A DNA stretch of 34,554 nucleotides from Spirochaetales bacterium (lineage in GTDB: Bacteria > Spirochaetota > Spirochaetia > Treponematales > Treponemataceae). The stretch covers positions 1 to 34,554 of the forward strand of contig JAUNWH010000030.1 of the NCBI GenBank assembly GCA_030540405.1, given 5' to 3'. Both the position numbers and the translations under genes were made by a program. The notes below the pieces were generated by a model, which did no database searches, was not told the DNA's origin, and saw only the letters and a list, made by a program, of their open reading frames with translations. This document shows positions 16,379 to 24,245 of this stretch, in pieces. Each line of letters begins with the position of its first letter. The first letter of the stretch is position 1.

Positions 16379-16407
16379 CCCCGGAAAAATATCCGGGGAT
16401 TTTTTTA
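16379..16407 (+). terminator. Intrinsic terminator of the xylanase gene
   Basis: CCCCGGA (16379-16385) pairs with TCCGGGG (16392-16398), followed by a run of seven T. It overlaps the 3' end of the convergent barrel gene and may serve both directions, since A-rich sequence flanks the left arm. Confidence 0.9.
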
Positions 16408-17547
16408 GAATACAACACAGACACCAGCACCAACGGAATTTTTTCTTCTGTCGGTATCTGTGGAAATGTCTCCGTATACAGTCGCTGTAAATCCTTTTGC
16501 AATTTCAAAGTCAACACGAGGAATTATGTTTGCATAGGTGTCTGTGTCTCCTTTATAGCGGCTGTCAAAAATTCTGATTGTGCTTTCAATGCTTAATGAA
16601 AGGCTGTCTAGCAAATTGTATTTTACTGCCGGAATTATAGAAAAGAAATTCAATGTGTCTCCGTCTTTGTCTATATAAGTTTCATCTCTAAAATGCTGAT
16701 AACTCGCAATTCCCAAAAGCAATTTGTCAATTCCAGTGTATTCAATGTTTTCAACAAAAACAAACTGGGCTGGTTTCATTTTTGGAATTTCCGGTTTTCC
16801 CATTCTGAACTCGTTTCGTGTTTTCTGTTTTTGGTAAATTCCTTCCGCGCTGAATTTAATTCCGTTTGCAAATTTCAAATTTACGTTTGCGTATCCTGCT
16901 CCGGCTGCCGCAACTGCTCCTCTAAAGCTAAAGAAATCTTTTGTAAAATTTATTCCGCCCACGAATGCGTTTTTTCCGAATTCTTTTGTTCCGTTATCGT
17001 AGCCATCTTTTCTTGGAAAAAATTTTTCGCCTTTCAAATATGAATACAAATAATCTTGGACGATTGCGCCGCCGATTTTCAGTTCAGGCAGAATTGAATA
17101 AACCGCATAGCCGCCAGTTTTTTTTGTGATAAATGTAAACTGCTCAAATCCGGTTGAAGTGAAAAACATATCTTTTATTCTTCCGCCCGAGACAAAAAGT
17201 TTTTGGTCAAGAAATTTTCCCCAGGCGTTTGCATAAGTTATCATTTTTTCATTGAAAGCGATTTTGTCAAACGAACCTGCATACTGGTATCTTATGCTTG
17301 CTCCGAATTTTTTTTCTGTTCCAATGAATTCGCCGTCAAGCCTTATGCGTGAAAATTCATCATCACCAAAATAGTCGCCCTTTGTCCAGGTTGCCGCGGA
17401 AAATGAATTGATGTCATTCTCTTCTCCTTTTGCGCCGTCGAATGCAGTTGAAATTCCAGAGCGGACATGGCCTGAAAGCTTAAAAGTCTGAGCGGAAACA
17501 AAAACTGATGCACCTGCCAGAATTGCTAAAAAAAAATATTTCTTCAT
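16405..17547 (-). CDS. Predicted outer-membrane beta-barrel (porin-like) protein
   Basis: A 380-residue exported protein with a signal peptide (MKKYFFLAILAGASVFVSAQ, cleavage about residue 19). The mature chain alternates strands and turns like a porin: FKLSGHVRSGISTAF, FSRIRLDGEFIG, KFGASIRYQYAGSF, and a last strand SVGAGVCVVF ending in Phe. It resembles treponemal carbohydrate-module porins only in general character. I chose the ATG at 17547 since AAGAGG lies 6-7 nt upstream. A longer frame start at 17598 would add 17 polar residues before the signal peptide. It is divergent from the LacI gene and convergent with the xylanase, so uptake of xylo-oligosaccharides is a reasonable inference. 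Confidence 0.8.
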   Translation of the reverse strand: MKKYFFLAILAGASVFVSAQTFKLSGHVRSGISTAFDGAKGEENDINSFSAATWTKGDYFGDDEFSRIRLDGEFIGTEKKFGASIRYQYAGSFDKIAFNEKMITYANAWGKFLDQKLFVSGGRIKDMFFTSTGFEQFTFITKKTGGYAVYSILPELKIGGAIVQDYLYSYLKGEKFFPRKDGYDNGTKEFGKNAFVGGINFTKDFFSFRGAVAAAGAGYANVNLKFANGIKFSAEGIYQKQKTRNEFRMGKPEIPKMKPAQFVFVENIEYTGIDKLLLGIASYQHFRDETYIDKDGDTLNFFSIIPAVKYNLLDSLSLSIESTIRIFDSRYKGDTDTYANIIPRVDFEIAKGFTATVYGDISTDTDRRKNSVGAGVCVVF

Positions 17548-17610
17548 AGAAAACCTCTTATGTTGTCTTATGCTAACGATTTTGCTTTTGCTATTCAACT
17601 ATTCAAACAG

Positions 17611-17819
17611 GGCAAACGCATTATAAATGTATTCAGCATAAAACTGGCTCCTAGTCACGGTTTCCTGGTTCAAAATCGCGCAATAATGCGCTACACGCTG
17701 GTTGTTGCAAAATAACTATAGAATTGCCCGCTCACGCGGTCGCAACAATCAGAGTGTTTTTGCCCCAGGAACCGTTCCTTCGCGCAAACTTTAATTAAAT
17801 TATTTATAATGCGTTTGCC
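17611..17819. promoter_or_regulatory. Symmetrical divergent control region with nested dyads
   Basis: The 17-mer GGCAAACGCATTATAAA (17611-17627) is repeated as a perfect inverted copy (17803-17819). Read outward each arm is TTTATAATGCGTTTGCC, a TATAAT -10 followed by an AAACGC core like half of a LacI-family operator. One points to the barrel gene, the other to lacI. Between them are further pairings: 17658-17668 with 17765-17774 (one bulge), hairpin 17678-17691, 17699-17708 with 17742-17751, and hairpin 17728-17739. The rest of the 17548-17943 gap holds repeat R4 and nothing else I can identify. Confidence 0.65.
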
Positions 17820-17881
17820 TTGAGTATTCAAAAAACTTAGGCTTCCAATATTCATTCAAGTTGTTTATAATTTATATTTAG

Positions 17882-17913
17882 CTGTCATTATCGGGCTTGA
17901 TCCGGTAATAATC
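17882..17913. repeat. Palindromic repeat, single-unit copy R4 in the lacI leader
   Basis: One hairpin unit, TGTCATTATCGGGCTTGATC followed by CGGTAATAATC. Flanks resemble the outer arms of the full copies: TTCAAGTTGTTTATAA on the left (about 17855) and TATAAAATCGAAC on the right (to about 17929), so this may be an internally deleted element. Confidence 0.75.
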
Positions 17914-17943
17914 TGCTATAAAATCGAACCTTAAGGTGAAAAT

Positions 17944-18966
17944 ATGAAATCTGCGGTTACTCAAAACGATGTCGCAAAAGAAGCCGGCGTAACACGGAGC
18001 ATGGTAAGCTATGTTATAAGCGGAAACTCTGACCGTTCTGTTGCTCCAGAAACACGCAAAAGAATTTTAGATGCAATTGAAAGGCTTGGCTACAGACCGA
18101 ACAAAGCAGCGCAGGCTTTGCAGCAAGGCGATGTTGGTTTTGCAGCGAATAAGCTTGGCGTTGTTCTTTGCTCTTCTGAAACTTTCTTGCGTCCGTATTA
18201 TGCGGATATACTTTCTGGAATTCACCTTGAAGCGCATGAGCAGAATTTTCAGGTGAGCTTTATAAGATTTTTCCATGAGCTGAAAAATCCGGTTTTGTTT
18301 AACAGTTTGATTCACGAAGAAGAAATAGGCGGACTGATTCTTGTTGCAACGGATCAGTGCCTGAAAACTGACGAAGATAAAAAAATCATCGATAAAATTA
18401 AAGAGCGGCTTTCTAAAATTGTTTGCATCGAATTTCAGTATGAAGGATTGAGCAGCGTTATGTTTGACAGACAGGAAACTGCGCGGCGGGCAACAGAATA
18501 TTTGATTCAAAAAGGTTTTTCCGACATAGGATATATTGGTGAGGATGATGACCGTGTACATGGAGTTCATCTTGCTTTGTCTGAAAAAAATCTTGATGCA
18601 AAACGAGACAACTTTTTTATTGCCGAAACTTTTGACATGAGCGGCGGATTCAAGGCGATAGATTCTTTTCCTGCTGATAAAAAAATTCCACGAGCAATTG
18701 TCTGCGGTTCTGATGAAGTTGCAATTGGAGTTCTCCGCGGCTTGAGCAAAAAAAATATTTCTGTTCCAGACAGCGTTGCAATAATCAGCATAGACAATAT
18801 TGAAATTTCAGAATACACGTGCCCGCCTTTGACCACGATGAATGTGCAGAAAAAAGCAATGGGCGAGCAGGCTGTAAAAATGATTGTTTCTGGAACGGCA
18901 GGAAAAGATGAAAGCGCGCTTAAAATTGTGCTTCCGTCTTCTCTTGTTGTGCGTGAGTCTTGCTAG
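17944..18966 (+). CDS. LacI-family transcriptional regulator
   Basis: A 340-residue LacI/GalR repressor. The N-terminal helix-turn-helix and hinge are clear: TQNDVAKEAGVTRSMVSYVI, then RKRILDAIERLGYRPNKAAQAL. They are followed by a periplasmic-binding-protein-like sensor domain (LGVVLCSSETFLRPYYADIL, GSDEVAIGVLRGL, SIDNIEISEYTCPPLTT). The ATG has AAGGTG upstream. It is divergent from the porin-like gene, and inverted AAACGC-containing repeats lie at both predicted -10 elements, so self-control and control of the barrel gene, perhaps by DNA looping, are likely. The inducer is probably a xylan-derived sugar. Its last 47 bp overlap the convergent queH gene. Confidence 0.94.
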   Translation: MKSAVTQNDVAKEAGVTRSMVSYVISGNSDRSVAPETRKRILDAIERLGYRPNKAAQALQQGDVGFAANKLGVVLCSSETFLRPYYADILSGIHLEAHEQNFQVSFIRFFHELKNPVLFNSLIHEEEIGGLILVATDQCLKTDEDKKIIDKIKERLSKIVCIEFQYEGLSSVMFDRQETARRATEYLIQKGFSDIGYIGEDDDRVHGVHLALSEKNLDAKRDNFFIAETFDMSGGFKAIDSFPADKKIPRAIVCGSDEVAIGVLRGLSKKNISVPDSVAIISIDNIEISEYTCPPLTTMNVQKKAMGEQAVKMIVSGTAGKDESALKIVLPSSLVVRESC

Positions 18967-19603
18967 AATTTTCTGCGGAAAAAATGCAGCCGCAATATTG
19001 CTGCCGGTAAAGAGAAAATTCTTTGCTAAGCTCAAGGCTTCTAAGAAAACCGCCTTTCTTTTTAAAGTCAGAAAAAAGCCACTTTGGTTTTCCATTTGCG
19101 CATTCAGAAAACTCTTTTCCAATTTGGTTTATTTTTTCTGAATCTTTAAACGGACTTATTGAAAGCGTTGTGCAAAAATAATCAAAGCCGTTTTTTTTTG
19201 CAAATTCGAAAGCCCGCTTCAGCCTGAACTCGTAGCATCTTCTGCATCGCTCGCCTTTTTCTGGCTCTTTTGCAAGTTCTGGATTTTCCTTGATTTTTAT
19301 TGCGTCATAGAATTCCTGCGGAATATAACAATCTTCCAGGAGCTTTACAGAATTTTCTTTTGCTGGAGAAAAATCAGGCAGGAATTTTTTTAGTTCTTCA
19401 AGCCGCCTTTTGTATTCTTCTTCTGGAAAAATATTTGGATTGTAATACAAGATTGTTATGTCAAAAAATGAAGCAAGAAATTCCAAAACATAAGATGAGC
19501 AAGGCGCGCAGCAAGCATGAAGCAAAAGCTTAGGTCTGCTTTCTAGCGGAATATTTTTTTCTAGCGATGAAAGAATTTTTTCAAGCTCTATTTGATAATT
19601 CAT
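18920..19603 (-). CDS. queH: Epoxyqueuosine reductase QueH
   Basis: A 227-residue member of the QueH (formerly DUF208) family, the non-homologous replacement of QueG that reduces epoxyqueuosine to queuosine in tRNA wobble position 34. The metal and iron-sulfur cysteines are present: HACCAPCSSY (Cys31, 32, 35), RCRRCYEFRL (Cys120, 123) and QYCGC (Cys204, 206). LYYNPNIFPEEEYKRRL and TTLSISPFKD are typical. It starts 2 bp after the stop of the diacylglycerol kinase-like gene, so the two are co-transcribed. The C-terminal tail beyond Cys206 is about 20 residues of low conservation and is the part overlapping lacI on the other strand. Confidence 0.94.
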   Translation of the reverse strand: MNYQIELEKILSSLEKNIPLESRPKLLLHACCAPCSSYVLEFLASFFDITILYYNPNIFPEEEYKRRLEELKKFLPDFSPAKENSVKLLEDCYIPQEFYDAIKIKENPELAKEPEKGERCRRCYEFRLKRAFEFAKKNGFDYFCTTLSISPFKDSEKINQIGKEFSECANGKPKWLFSDFKKKGGFLRSLELSKEFSLYRQQYCGCIFSAENSSKTHAQQEKTEAQF

Positions 19604-19605
19604 TT

Positions 19606-20535
19606 TTAGATGCCTAGTATTTTTAATTTCTTTTCAAAAGTGCGCACTGTTATTTCAGAAGCTTTTTGATAAACTTCGCCGTCTGTGTGCAGCCAAAGCG
19701 GAATTGTTGTCTTGAATGTCGCGCTTGAAAATTCTATTAAATTTATTCCAGAAAAAATTCCGTGCAGTCCAAAAAAAGCAGTTGGCAATGCAAAAAGAAT
19801 TCCCGGAACTGTTTTGTTGTTCACAATGCACAAATTCATTTTTCCATCTGCAGGATTTGCTTTTGGACAGAATTTAAATCCGCCGCCTTCATAGCGATGA
19901 ACCATTGAAACTGCAAAAAGAAATTTCGGCAGGATAAGTTTTTTGCCATTGTCAAATTCAACTGCGCAATCTGCCTTTGGAGCATGAATAATCTGATTCA
20001 ATGCGATTGCAAGATACGTTAATTTTCCAAGTCCGAATTTGTTCAAGTTTCTTTTTATAATTGAATGTGAGGATTTTTGACAGACTGCCGCATCGAATCC
20101 TAAGCCTGAGCTTACAACAAATTTTCTTTTTGTTTTTTCTGTAATCACTTCGCCTAAATCCAATTCAAGTGGCTTTGTGGCTGAAAGAATTTTTTCAAGG
20201 CATTTTTTTACTGACTTTGAAATTTTCATGTCGCGCGCAAAATCGTTGCTTGAGCCTGTTGGAATGTATGCGAGCATGACAGTTTCAAAATTTTGTATTC
20301 CCTGAACTGCGTCATTTAAAGTTCCGTCGCCGCCAAGAATTACAATTGTGCAGTTTTTTTCTGCTGAAGATTTTTCGCTGATTTTGGAGCAGATTTTTGT
20401 AACGTCTCCATGCTCTTTTGAAAACTCAACATTGTATAGAATTTTTCTTGAAATCAAAACCGGCTCAATTTTTCTTTTCCACAAACGGAGTCCTTTGCCT
20501 GAACGCGAAACTGGATTTACAATAAAATGAAACAT
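19606..20535 (-). CDS. Diacylglycerol / lipid kinase family protein
   Basis: A 309-residue DagK/YegS-type lipid kinase. Motifs are NPVSRSGKG at 7-15 (nucleotide loop), the signature GGDGTLND at 68-75, PTGSSNDFAR at 92-101, FVVSSGLGFDA, the GGGFKFCPKANPADG segment with the metal or catalytic acidic residue, and a C-terminal WLHTDGE strand. It probably phosphorylates diacylglycerol or a related lipid at the inner membrane face, feeding phospholipid synthesis. The exact lipid cannot be told from sequence. There is no Shine-Dalgarno; the ATG lies 6 nt after a -10 (see promoter at 20542). It is divergent from the EIIC gene. Confidence 0.9.
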   Translation of the reverse strand: MFHFIVNPVSRSGKGLRLWKRKIEPVLISRKILYNVEFSKEHGDVTKICSKISEKSSAEKNCTIVILGGDGTLNDAVQGIQNFETVMLAYIPTGSSNDFARDMKISKSVKKCLEKILSATKPLELDLGEVITEKTKRKFVVSSGLGFDAAVCQKSSHSIIKRNLNKFGLGKLTYLAIALNQIIHAPKADCAVEFDNGKKLILPKFLFAVSMVHRYEGGGFKFCPKANPADGKMNLCIVNNKTVPGILFALPTAFFGLHGIFSGINLIEFSSATFKTTIPLWLHTDGEVYQKASEITVRTFEKKLKILGI

Positions 20536-20541
20536 TTAAAA

Positions 20542-20570
20542 AGAATATCATAAAAATGCAAAAACGTCAG
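20542..20570 (-). promoter_or_regulatory. Leaderless-type promoter of the dagK-like gene
   Basis: On the minus strand, CTGACG (20565-20570), a 17-bp spacer and TATTCT (20542-20547) lie 6 nt before the ATG at 20535, with no ribosome site between. Confidence 0.6.
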
Positions 20571-20574
20571 CGGA

Positions 20575-20603
20575 TTGTTTTTTTCTTTTCCCTTTGATAA
20601 AAT
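20575..20603 (+). promoter_or_regulatory. Promoter of the EIIC gene
   Basis: TTGTTT (20575-20580), a 17-bp spacer and TAAAAT (20598-20603). Transcription would start near 20610, leaving a leader of about 118 nt before the ATG at 20728. Confidence 0.6.
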
Positions 20604-20623
20604 AAAATTGTAACGATGATTAC

Positions 20624-20682
20624 GTTGTGATGACTGTCGGTTGAATCCCACAACCTAACGAGCCTACGAACGCTCCTATCAC
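20624..20682 (+). promoter_or_regulatory. Structured leader, candidate three-way junction
   Basis: The EIIC leader can fold into a closing stem GTGAT (20627-20631)/ATCAC (20678-20682) enclosing two hairpins: GGTTG (20639-20643)/CAACC (20651-20655) and GAGC (20660-20663)/GCTC (20672-20675). A competing pairing, GTTGTG (20624-20629)/CACAAC (20649-20654), would break the closing stem. Mutually exclusive folds suggest a regulatory leader. It matches no riboswitch class whose consensus I know. Confidence 0.4.
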
Positions 20683-20727
20683 TGCATTTCCAAGTAAGCA
20701 ATCTAAAAAATTTTTAAAGGACTCTCT

Positions 20728-21792
20728 ATGAACAAGTATGTGAAACGCTACTTAATCGATGCGATGGGCGGAATGGCGCAAGGACTTTTTGCGTCTCTTT
20801 TGATTGGAACAATTGTCAAGACTTTGGGACAGCAGCTGCTTAGGCTTGGAACAAATCCTGTTTTTGAATTTTTTGTTTCAGCAGGAAACTTTGCCTGTGA
20901 AGCCCATGTTGTTGGCGCAGCGATGGCGGTTGGAATTGGATATGCAATGGGAGCTTCTTCCCTTGTTTTGTTTACTCTTGTTGCTGTTGGCGCGGCTGCA
21001 AATGTTTCTGGCGGAGCTGGAGGACCGCTTGCAGTTCTTATAATTGCAGTTCTTTCGTGCGAGTGCGGAATGCTTGTAAGCAAAAAAACAAAAGTTGACA
21101 TTATTGTAACGCCTTTGGTTACGATTGCCGCTGGAGTTTTTTTCACTTTGCTTTTTGCAAGCCATATTGGAAAAGCCGCGTATGCGTTTGGAAATTTAAT
21201 TATGTGGGCAACGACATTAAAGCCATTCCTAATGGGAATTCTTATTTCTGTAATTGTCGGAATTCTTTTGACTCTTCCTGTAAGTTCTGCGGCGGTTTGC
21301 GCGGCTCTTGGACTTACAGGTCTTGCTGGTGGCGCTGCTGTTGCCGGCTGTTGTGCTCAAATGGTTGGCTTTGCAGTTATGAGTTTTAAAGAAAATGGCT
21401 GGAGCGGAATTTTATCTCAAGGACTTGGAACTTCAATGCTTCAGATGCCGAACATTGTAAAAAATCCGCGGATATGGATTCCGCCTACGCTTGCTTCCGT
21501 TATAACCGGCCCGATTGCGACTTGTGTTTTTAAAATGCAGATGAACGGAGCTGCGGTTTCAAGCGGAATGGGAACGTGCGGACTTGTAGGTCAGATTGGA
21601 ATTATAACAGGCTGGTTTGAACCTTCACAAGCTGCGGTTGCGCATGGAGCTGTTGCAGTTTCGCCGGGAATTTTTGACTGGCTTGGACTTGTTCTTATTT
21701 GCTTTGTTCTTCCGGCTGTTTTTTCTGTTTTGTTTTGTTCTATTTTAAGAAAAATCGGCTGGATAAAAGACGGAGATTTGCTTCTTCAGTAA
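20728..21792 (+). CDS. PTS EIIC-like membrane permease, orphan
   Basis: A 354-residue polytopic membrane protein of the PTS_EIIC_2 type, an EIIC-like permease family usually found without its own EIIA and EIIB. About eight to ten hydrophobic segments are seen, with a Gly/Ala-rich middle (VGAAANVSGGAGGPLAVLII) and the paired AALGLTGLAGGAAVAGCCAQ and MNGAAVSSGMGTCGLVGQIG segments. The short NKYVKRYLIDAMGGMAQGLF N-terminus is characteristic. No phosphotransfer domain is encoded nearby, so it either works with a general EIIA/B elsewhere or acts as a non-PTS carrier. Substrate unknown. It has AAAGGA 7 nt before ATG and a structured leader. Confidence 0.85.
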   Translation: MNKYVKRYLIDAMGGMAQGLFASLLIGTIVKTLGQQLLRLGTNPVFEFFVSAGNFACEAHVVGAAMAVGIGYAMGASSLVLFTLVAVGAAANVSGGAGGPLAVLIIAVLSCECGMLVSKKTKVDIIVTPLVTIAAGVFFTLLFASHIGKAAYAFGNLIMWATTLKPFLMGILISVIVGILLTLPVSSAAVCAALGLTGLAGGAAVAGCCAQMVGFAVMSFKENGWSGILSQGLGTSMLQMPNIVKNPRIWIPPTLASVITGPIATCVFKMQMNGAAVSSGMGTCGLVGQIGIITGWFEPSQAAVAHGAVAVSPGIFDWLGLVLICFVLPAVFSVLFCSILRKIGWIKDGDLLLQ

Positions 21793-21839
21793 AATTTAAA
21801 TCTTCTAAAATTTAATGTTGAAATGCCGATAAAAAGACC

Positions 21840-24245
21840 ATGCGTATACTCTTTTTAAAATTGTGCATTTCAGCATCATTTTTTTCTTTTTTTTCGGGAA
21901 TTGTTTTTGCCCAGTCAAAGCCTTTGTATAAGCTTCCAGAGGTTTACCTTGAAAGAAGAGTTTCTGAAAATCCAGAGCCATTTTTAATCGGAACAGACAC
22001 AGGACTTTTTAAAATTCTTCCGAGCGGAATTGCAGATCCTTTGTGGACGGAAGGAAAAGTTGAACGCATTTTAAGAACTCAGGCAAAATGGTTTTTTGTT
22101 ACAGAAAAAGGAATTTATTCTTCTTTAGATTTAAAGGAATTTACGCAGCGCAATATAGGACTTCCTTCATTAATCGTAAAAAATTATGAAAACGGAAAAA
22201 AAGAAATAGTTCAAAAAATGCCTCTTTTAAAAGACATCTGCGCAGATCCATTGAATCCAGATATTTTAGTTACAGCCACAAAAGATGAAGTTTTTATAAC
22301 TCGTGACGGCGGCGCAACTTGGAAGTCTCTTGGCTCGGCAAGCAATTACACTGCTGGAATGAAAGCGGTCGCAGTTTCGCACATGCCTGTTTATGGAAAA
22401 AACGGAGAAATTGAAAGCAGCGAAATTGTTGTTTTTATGTCGCATCCGATTTATGGTTTTAGCTATTGCCGCGCTGATGAAAAAAATCCTAAATGGATTG
22501 ACGTGAGCGCAGGTTTTTCCGCAATGCAAAGCCTTACGCAGGTCGATGAAATTTCTGATATTCTGCCAGTTTTGTGCCGGGATTCGTCTGGAAATATTTA
22601 TGCGGAAATTTATCTTTCTCAGTCATTCATTCCAAATATTTACAGATTTGACTGGCGGACAAAAAAAGCTGAAAAAATTTACCAAGGCGAAAATCCGTGC
22701 GATGCAATTGACGGACTTTGTCAAAACGGATCTAACTTGATTTTTTCAACAGTTGGAAAAATTCTTTCGCTTTCTCTTGAAACAAGGGAAGTTTCAGAAA
22801 TTTCAAGTTTCAATTCTTGGCGGGAAAATTTAACCGCAGCCGGCGACACTATAAATTCAGCTTTTATTCCCAAGAATATTTCGCAGCTTGGAGCGAATGT
22901 TACTTTAAATGAGCTTTGGCTTTTAAATCCTGAAACAATTCTTTCTCCCTGGGCTTCGCTTGCAAATAAAAAGAAATCAATTTATGCGTCTGTCTATCAG
23001 CTTAGAAATTCCGCGGGAATTGAAAAGTACAAAAAAATTGTTTCTGACAACAAACTCAATTCTGTTGTAATTGACATGAAAGATGACTACGGACTTTTGC
23101 GATTCGAGCCGAACAGCCAGCTTTTAAAGCAAAAAGGAAAAATTACTCAGTACAAAATTGACTTGGAGCAAGTTGTAAGCGAATTTAAAAACGACGGCGT
23201 TTATCTTATTGCGCGCATCGTTGTTTTTAAAGACAGAAACTTGGCTTCGTATGATAAAGGAAAATATGCAGTTTGGAATTCCCGCACAAATTCGCCATGG
23301 ATGGGAATCCGCGGAAAAGAAGACGTTACTGATGAAAATGGAAATCCGGCTGGAACAAAAACTGTTTACTACGATGAAAATTGGGTTGATCCTTACAGCG
23401 AGGAAGTTTGGGAATACAATGTTGAAATTGCAAAGGAGCTTGTTTCCCGTGGCTTTGATGAAATTCAGTTTGACTACATAAGGTTTCCGACTGACGGAAC
23501 AAATTTAAATTCCGCAGTTTACAGATGGCGCGATAAAGGCATGGTAAAAGAAAGCGCGCTGGTTTCATTTTTGTCTTATGCCCGCAAAAATATAAAAGCT
23601 CCTATTGGAATTGACATTTACGGCGCAAACGGCTGGTACAGAAGCGGAACACGAACAGGCCAGGATGTTGAGCTTATGAGTGAATATGTCGATGTCATTT
23701 GCCCGATGTTTTATCCGTCGCATTTTGAGCAGGATTTCCTTGAGTATCCGCCTTATGAAGAACGTGCGTACAGAATTTATTTTTACGGCTCATTTAGAAA
23801 TACAATAATCGGAAGAAACAGAATTATTGTGCGTCCGTGGGTTCAGGCATTTTACATGGGCGTAAGGCATGACAGAAAATATTATGACAAGAATTATGTT
23901 CTTCGAGAAATTTTTGGTGTGCGCGACGGACTTGACAGAGGTTATATGCACTGGAATAATTCCGGCGGATATTACGAGGACATCAGCCCGGATCCTCAGG
24001 ACAATGAAATTTCTCCGTGGCATGAAAAAGAATGCGATTTGCAAAAACGAATTCCGGCATTCAGTCTGGGAATAAAAAATTCTTTAGATTCCGATTTGCA
24101 GGATTTGGAGCAGAAAAAAGAAAATGCAAAGGACATGATTTCAATTTGGAATTCTGTGCTGGACAATGAACTTGAATATGAAAATACAAGCGTTACAACA
24201 AGAAATTTCCTTCATGTAAAGCCAGTGTTTGGTGGAAGCAAATGA
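21840..24245 (+). CDS. Secreted DUF4015 glycosidase-like protein with N-terminal propeller-like region
   Basis: An 801-residue exported protein with a signal peptide (about residues 1-24, FFSGIVFAQS). Residues about 30-370 have strand repeats with a BNR/sortilin-type motif (TRDGGATWKSLG), suggesting a beta-propeller. Residues about 380-720 match DUF4015, a putative TIM-barrel glycosyl hydrolase: VYQLRNSAGIEKYKKIV, VVIDMKDDYGLLRF, GVYLIARIVVFKD, the acidic FDEIQFDYIRFP, GIDIYG, and VDVICPMFYPSHF. Conserved acids are therefore present, but no activity is proven for the family. The C-terminus is Glu/Lys rich. It shares a 4-bp ATGA overlap with mnmE. The start has only a weak ribosome site, so read-through from EIIC 48 bp upstream is possible. 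Confidence 0.85.
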   Translation: MRILFLKLCISASFFSFFSGIVFAQSKPLYKLPEVYLERRVSENPEPFLIGTDTGLFKILPSGIADPLWTEGKVERILRTQAKWFFVTEKGIYSSLDLKEFTQRNIGLPSLIVKNYENGKKEIVQKMPLLKDICADPLNPDILVTATKDEVFITRDGGATWKSLGSASNYTAGMKAVAVSHMPVYGKNGEIESSEIVVFMSHPIYGFSYCRADEKNPKWIDVSAGFSAMQSLTQVDEISDILPVLCRDSSGNIYAEIYLSQSFIPNIYRFDWRTKKAEKIYQGENPCDAIDGLCQNGSNLIFSTVGKILSLSLETREVSEISSFNSWRENLTAAGDTINSAFIPKNISQLGANVTLNELWLLNPETILSPWASLANKKKSIYASVYQLRNSAGIEKYKKIVSDNKLNSVVIDMKDDYGLLRFEPNSQLLKQKGKITQYKIDLEQVVSEFKNDGVYLIARIVVFKDRNLASYDKGKYAVWNSRTNSPWMGIRGKEDVTDENGNPAGTKTVYYDENWVDPYSEEVWEYNVEIAKELVSRGFDEIQFDYIRFPTDGTNLNSAVYRWRDKGMVKESALVSFLSYARKNIKAPIGIDIYGANGWYRSGTRTGQDVELMSEYVDVICPMFYPSHFEQDFLEYPPYEERAYRIYFYGSFRNTIIGRNRIIVRPWVQAFYMGVRHDRKYYDKNYVLREIFGVRDGLDRGYMHWNNSGGYYEDISPDPQDNEISPWHEKECDLQKRIPAFSLGIKNSLDSDLQDLEQKKENAKDMISIWNSVLDNELEYENTSVTTRNFLHVKPVFGGSK

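Noticed and set aside
17600..17830. 6S RNA, tmRNA or RNase P RNA in the lacI-barrel gap
   Set aside because: The long nested pairing suggested a known RNA, but none of the conserved sequence blocks of these RNAs is present, and the outer arms contain promoter -10 elements.
18067..18570. Long open frame (167 codons) antisense to lacI
   Set aside because: It has no ribosome site or recognisable domain, and the plus strand encodes a clear LacI protein here.
20636..20656. tRNA T-arm-like string GGTTGAATCC in the EIIC leader
   Set aside because: No acceptor, D or anticodon arms can be formed around it, so it is not a tRNA gene.
20610..20727. Fluoride or purine riboswitch in the EIIC leader
   Set aside because: The GATGAC string and three-stem shape recall these classes, but the conserved loop and junction nucleotides are missing. 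I kept only a neutral structured-leader call.
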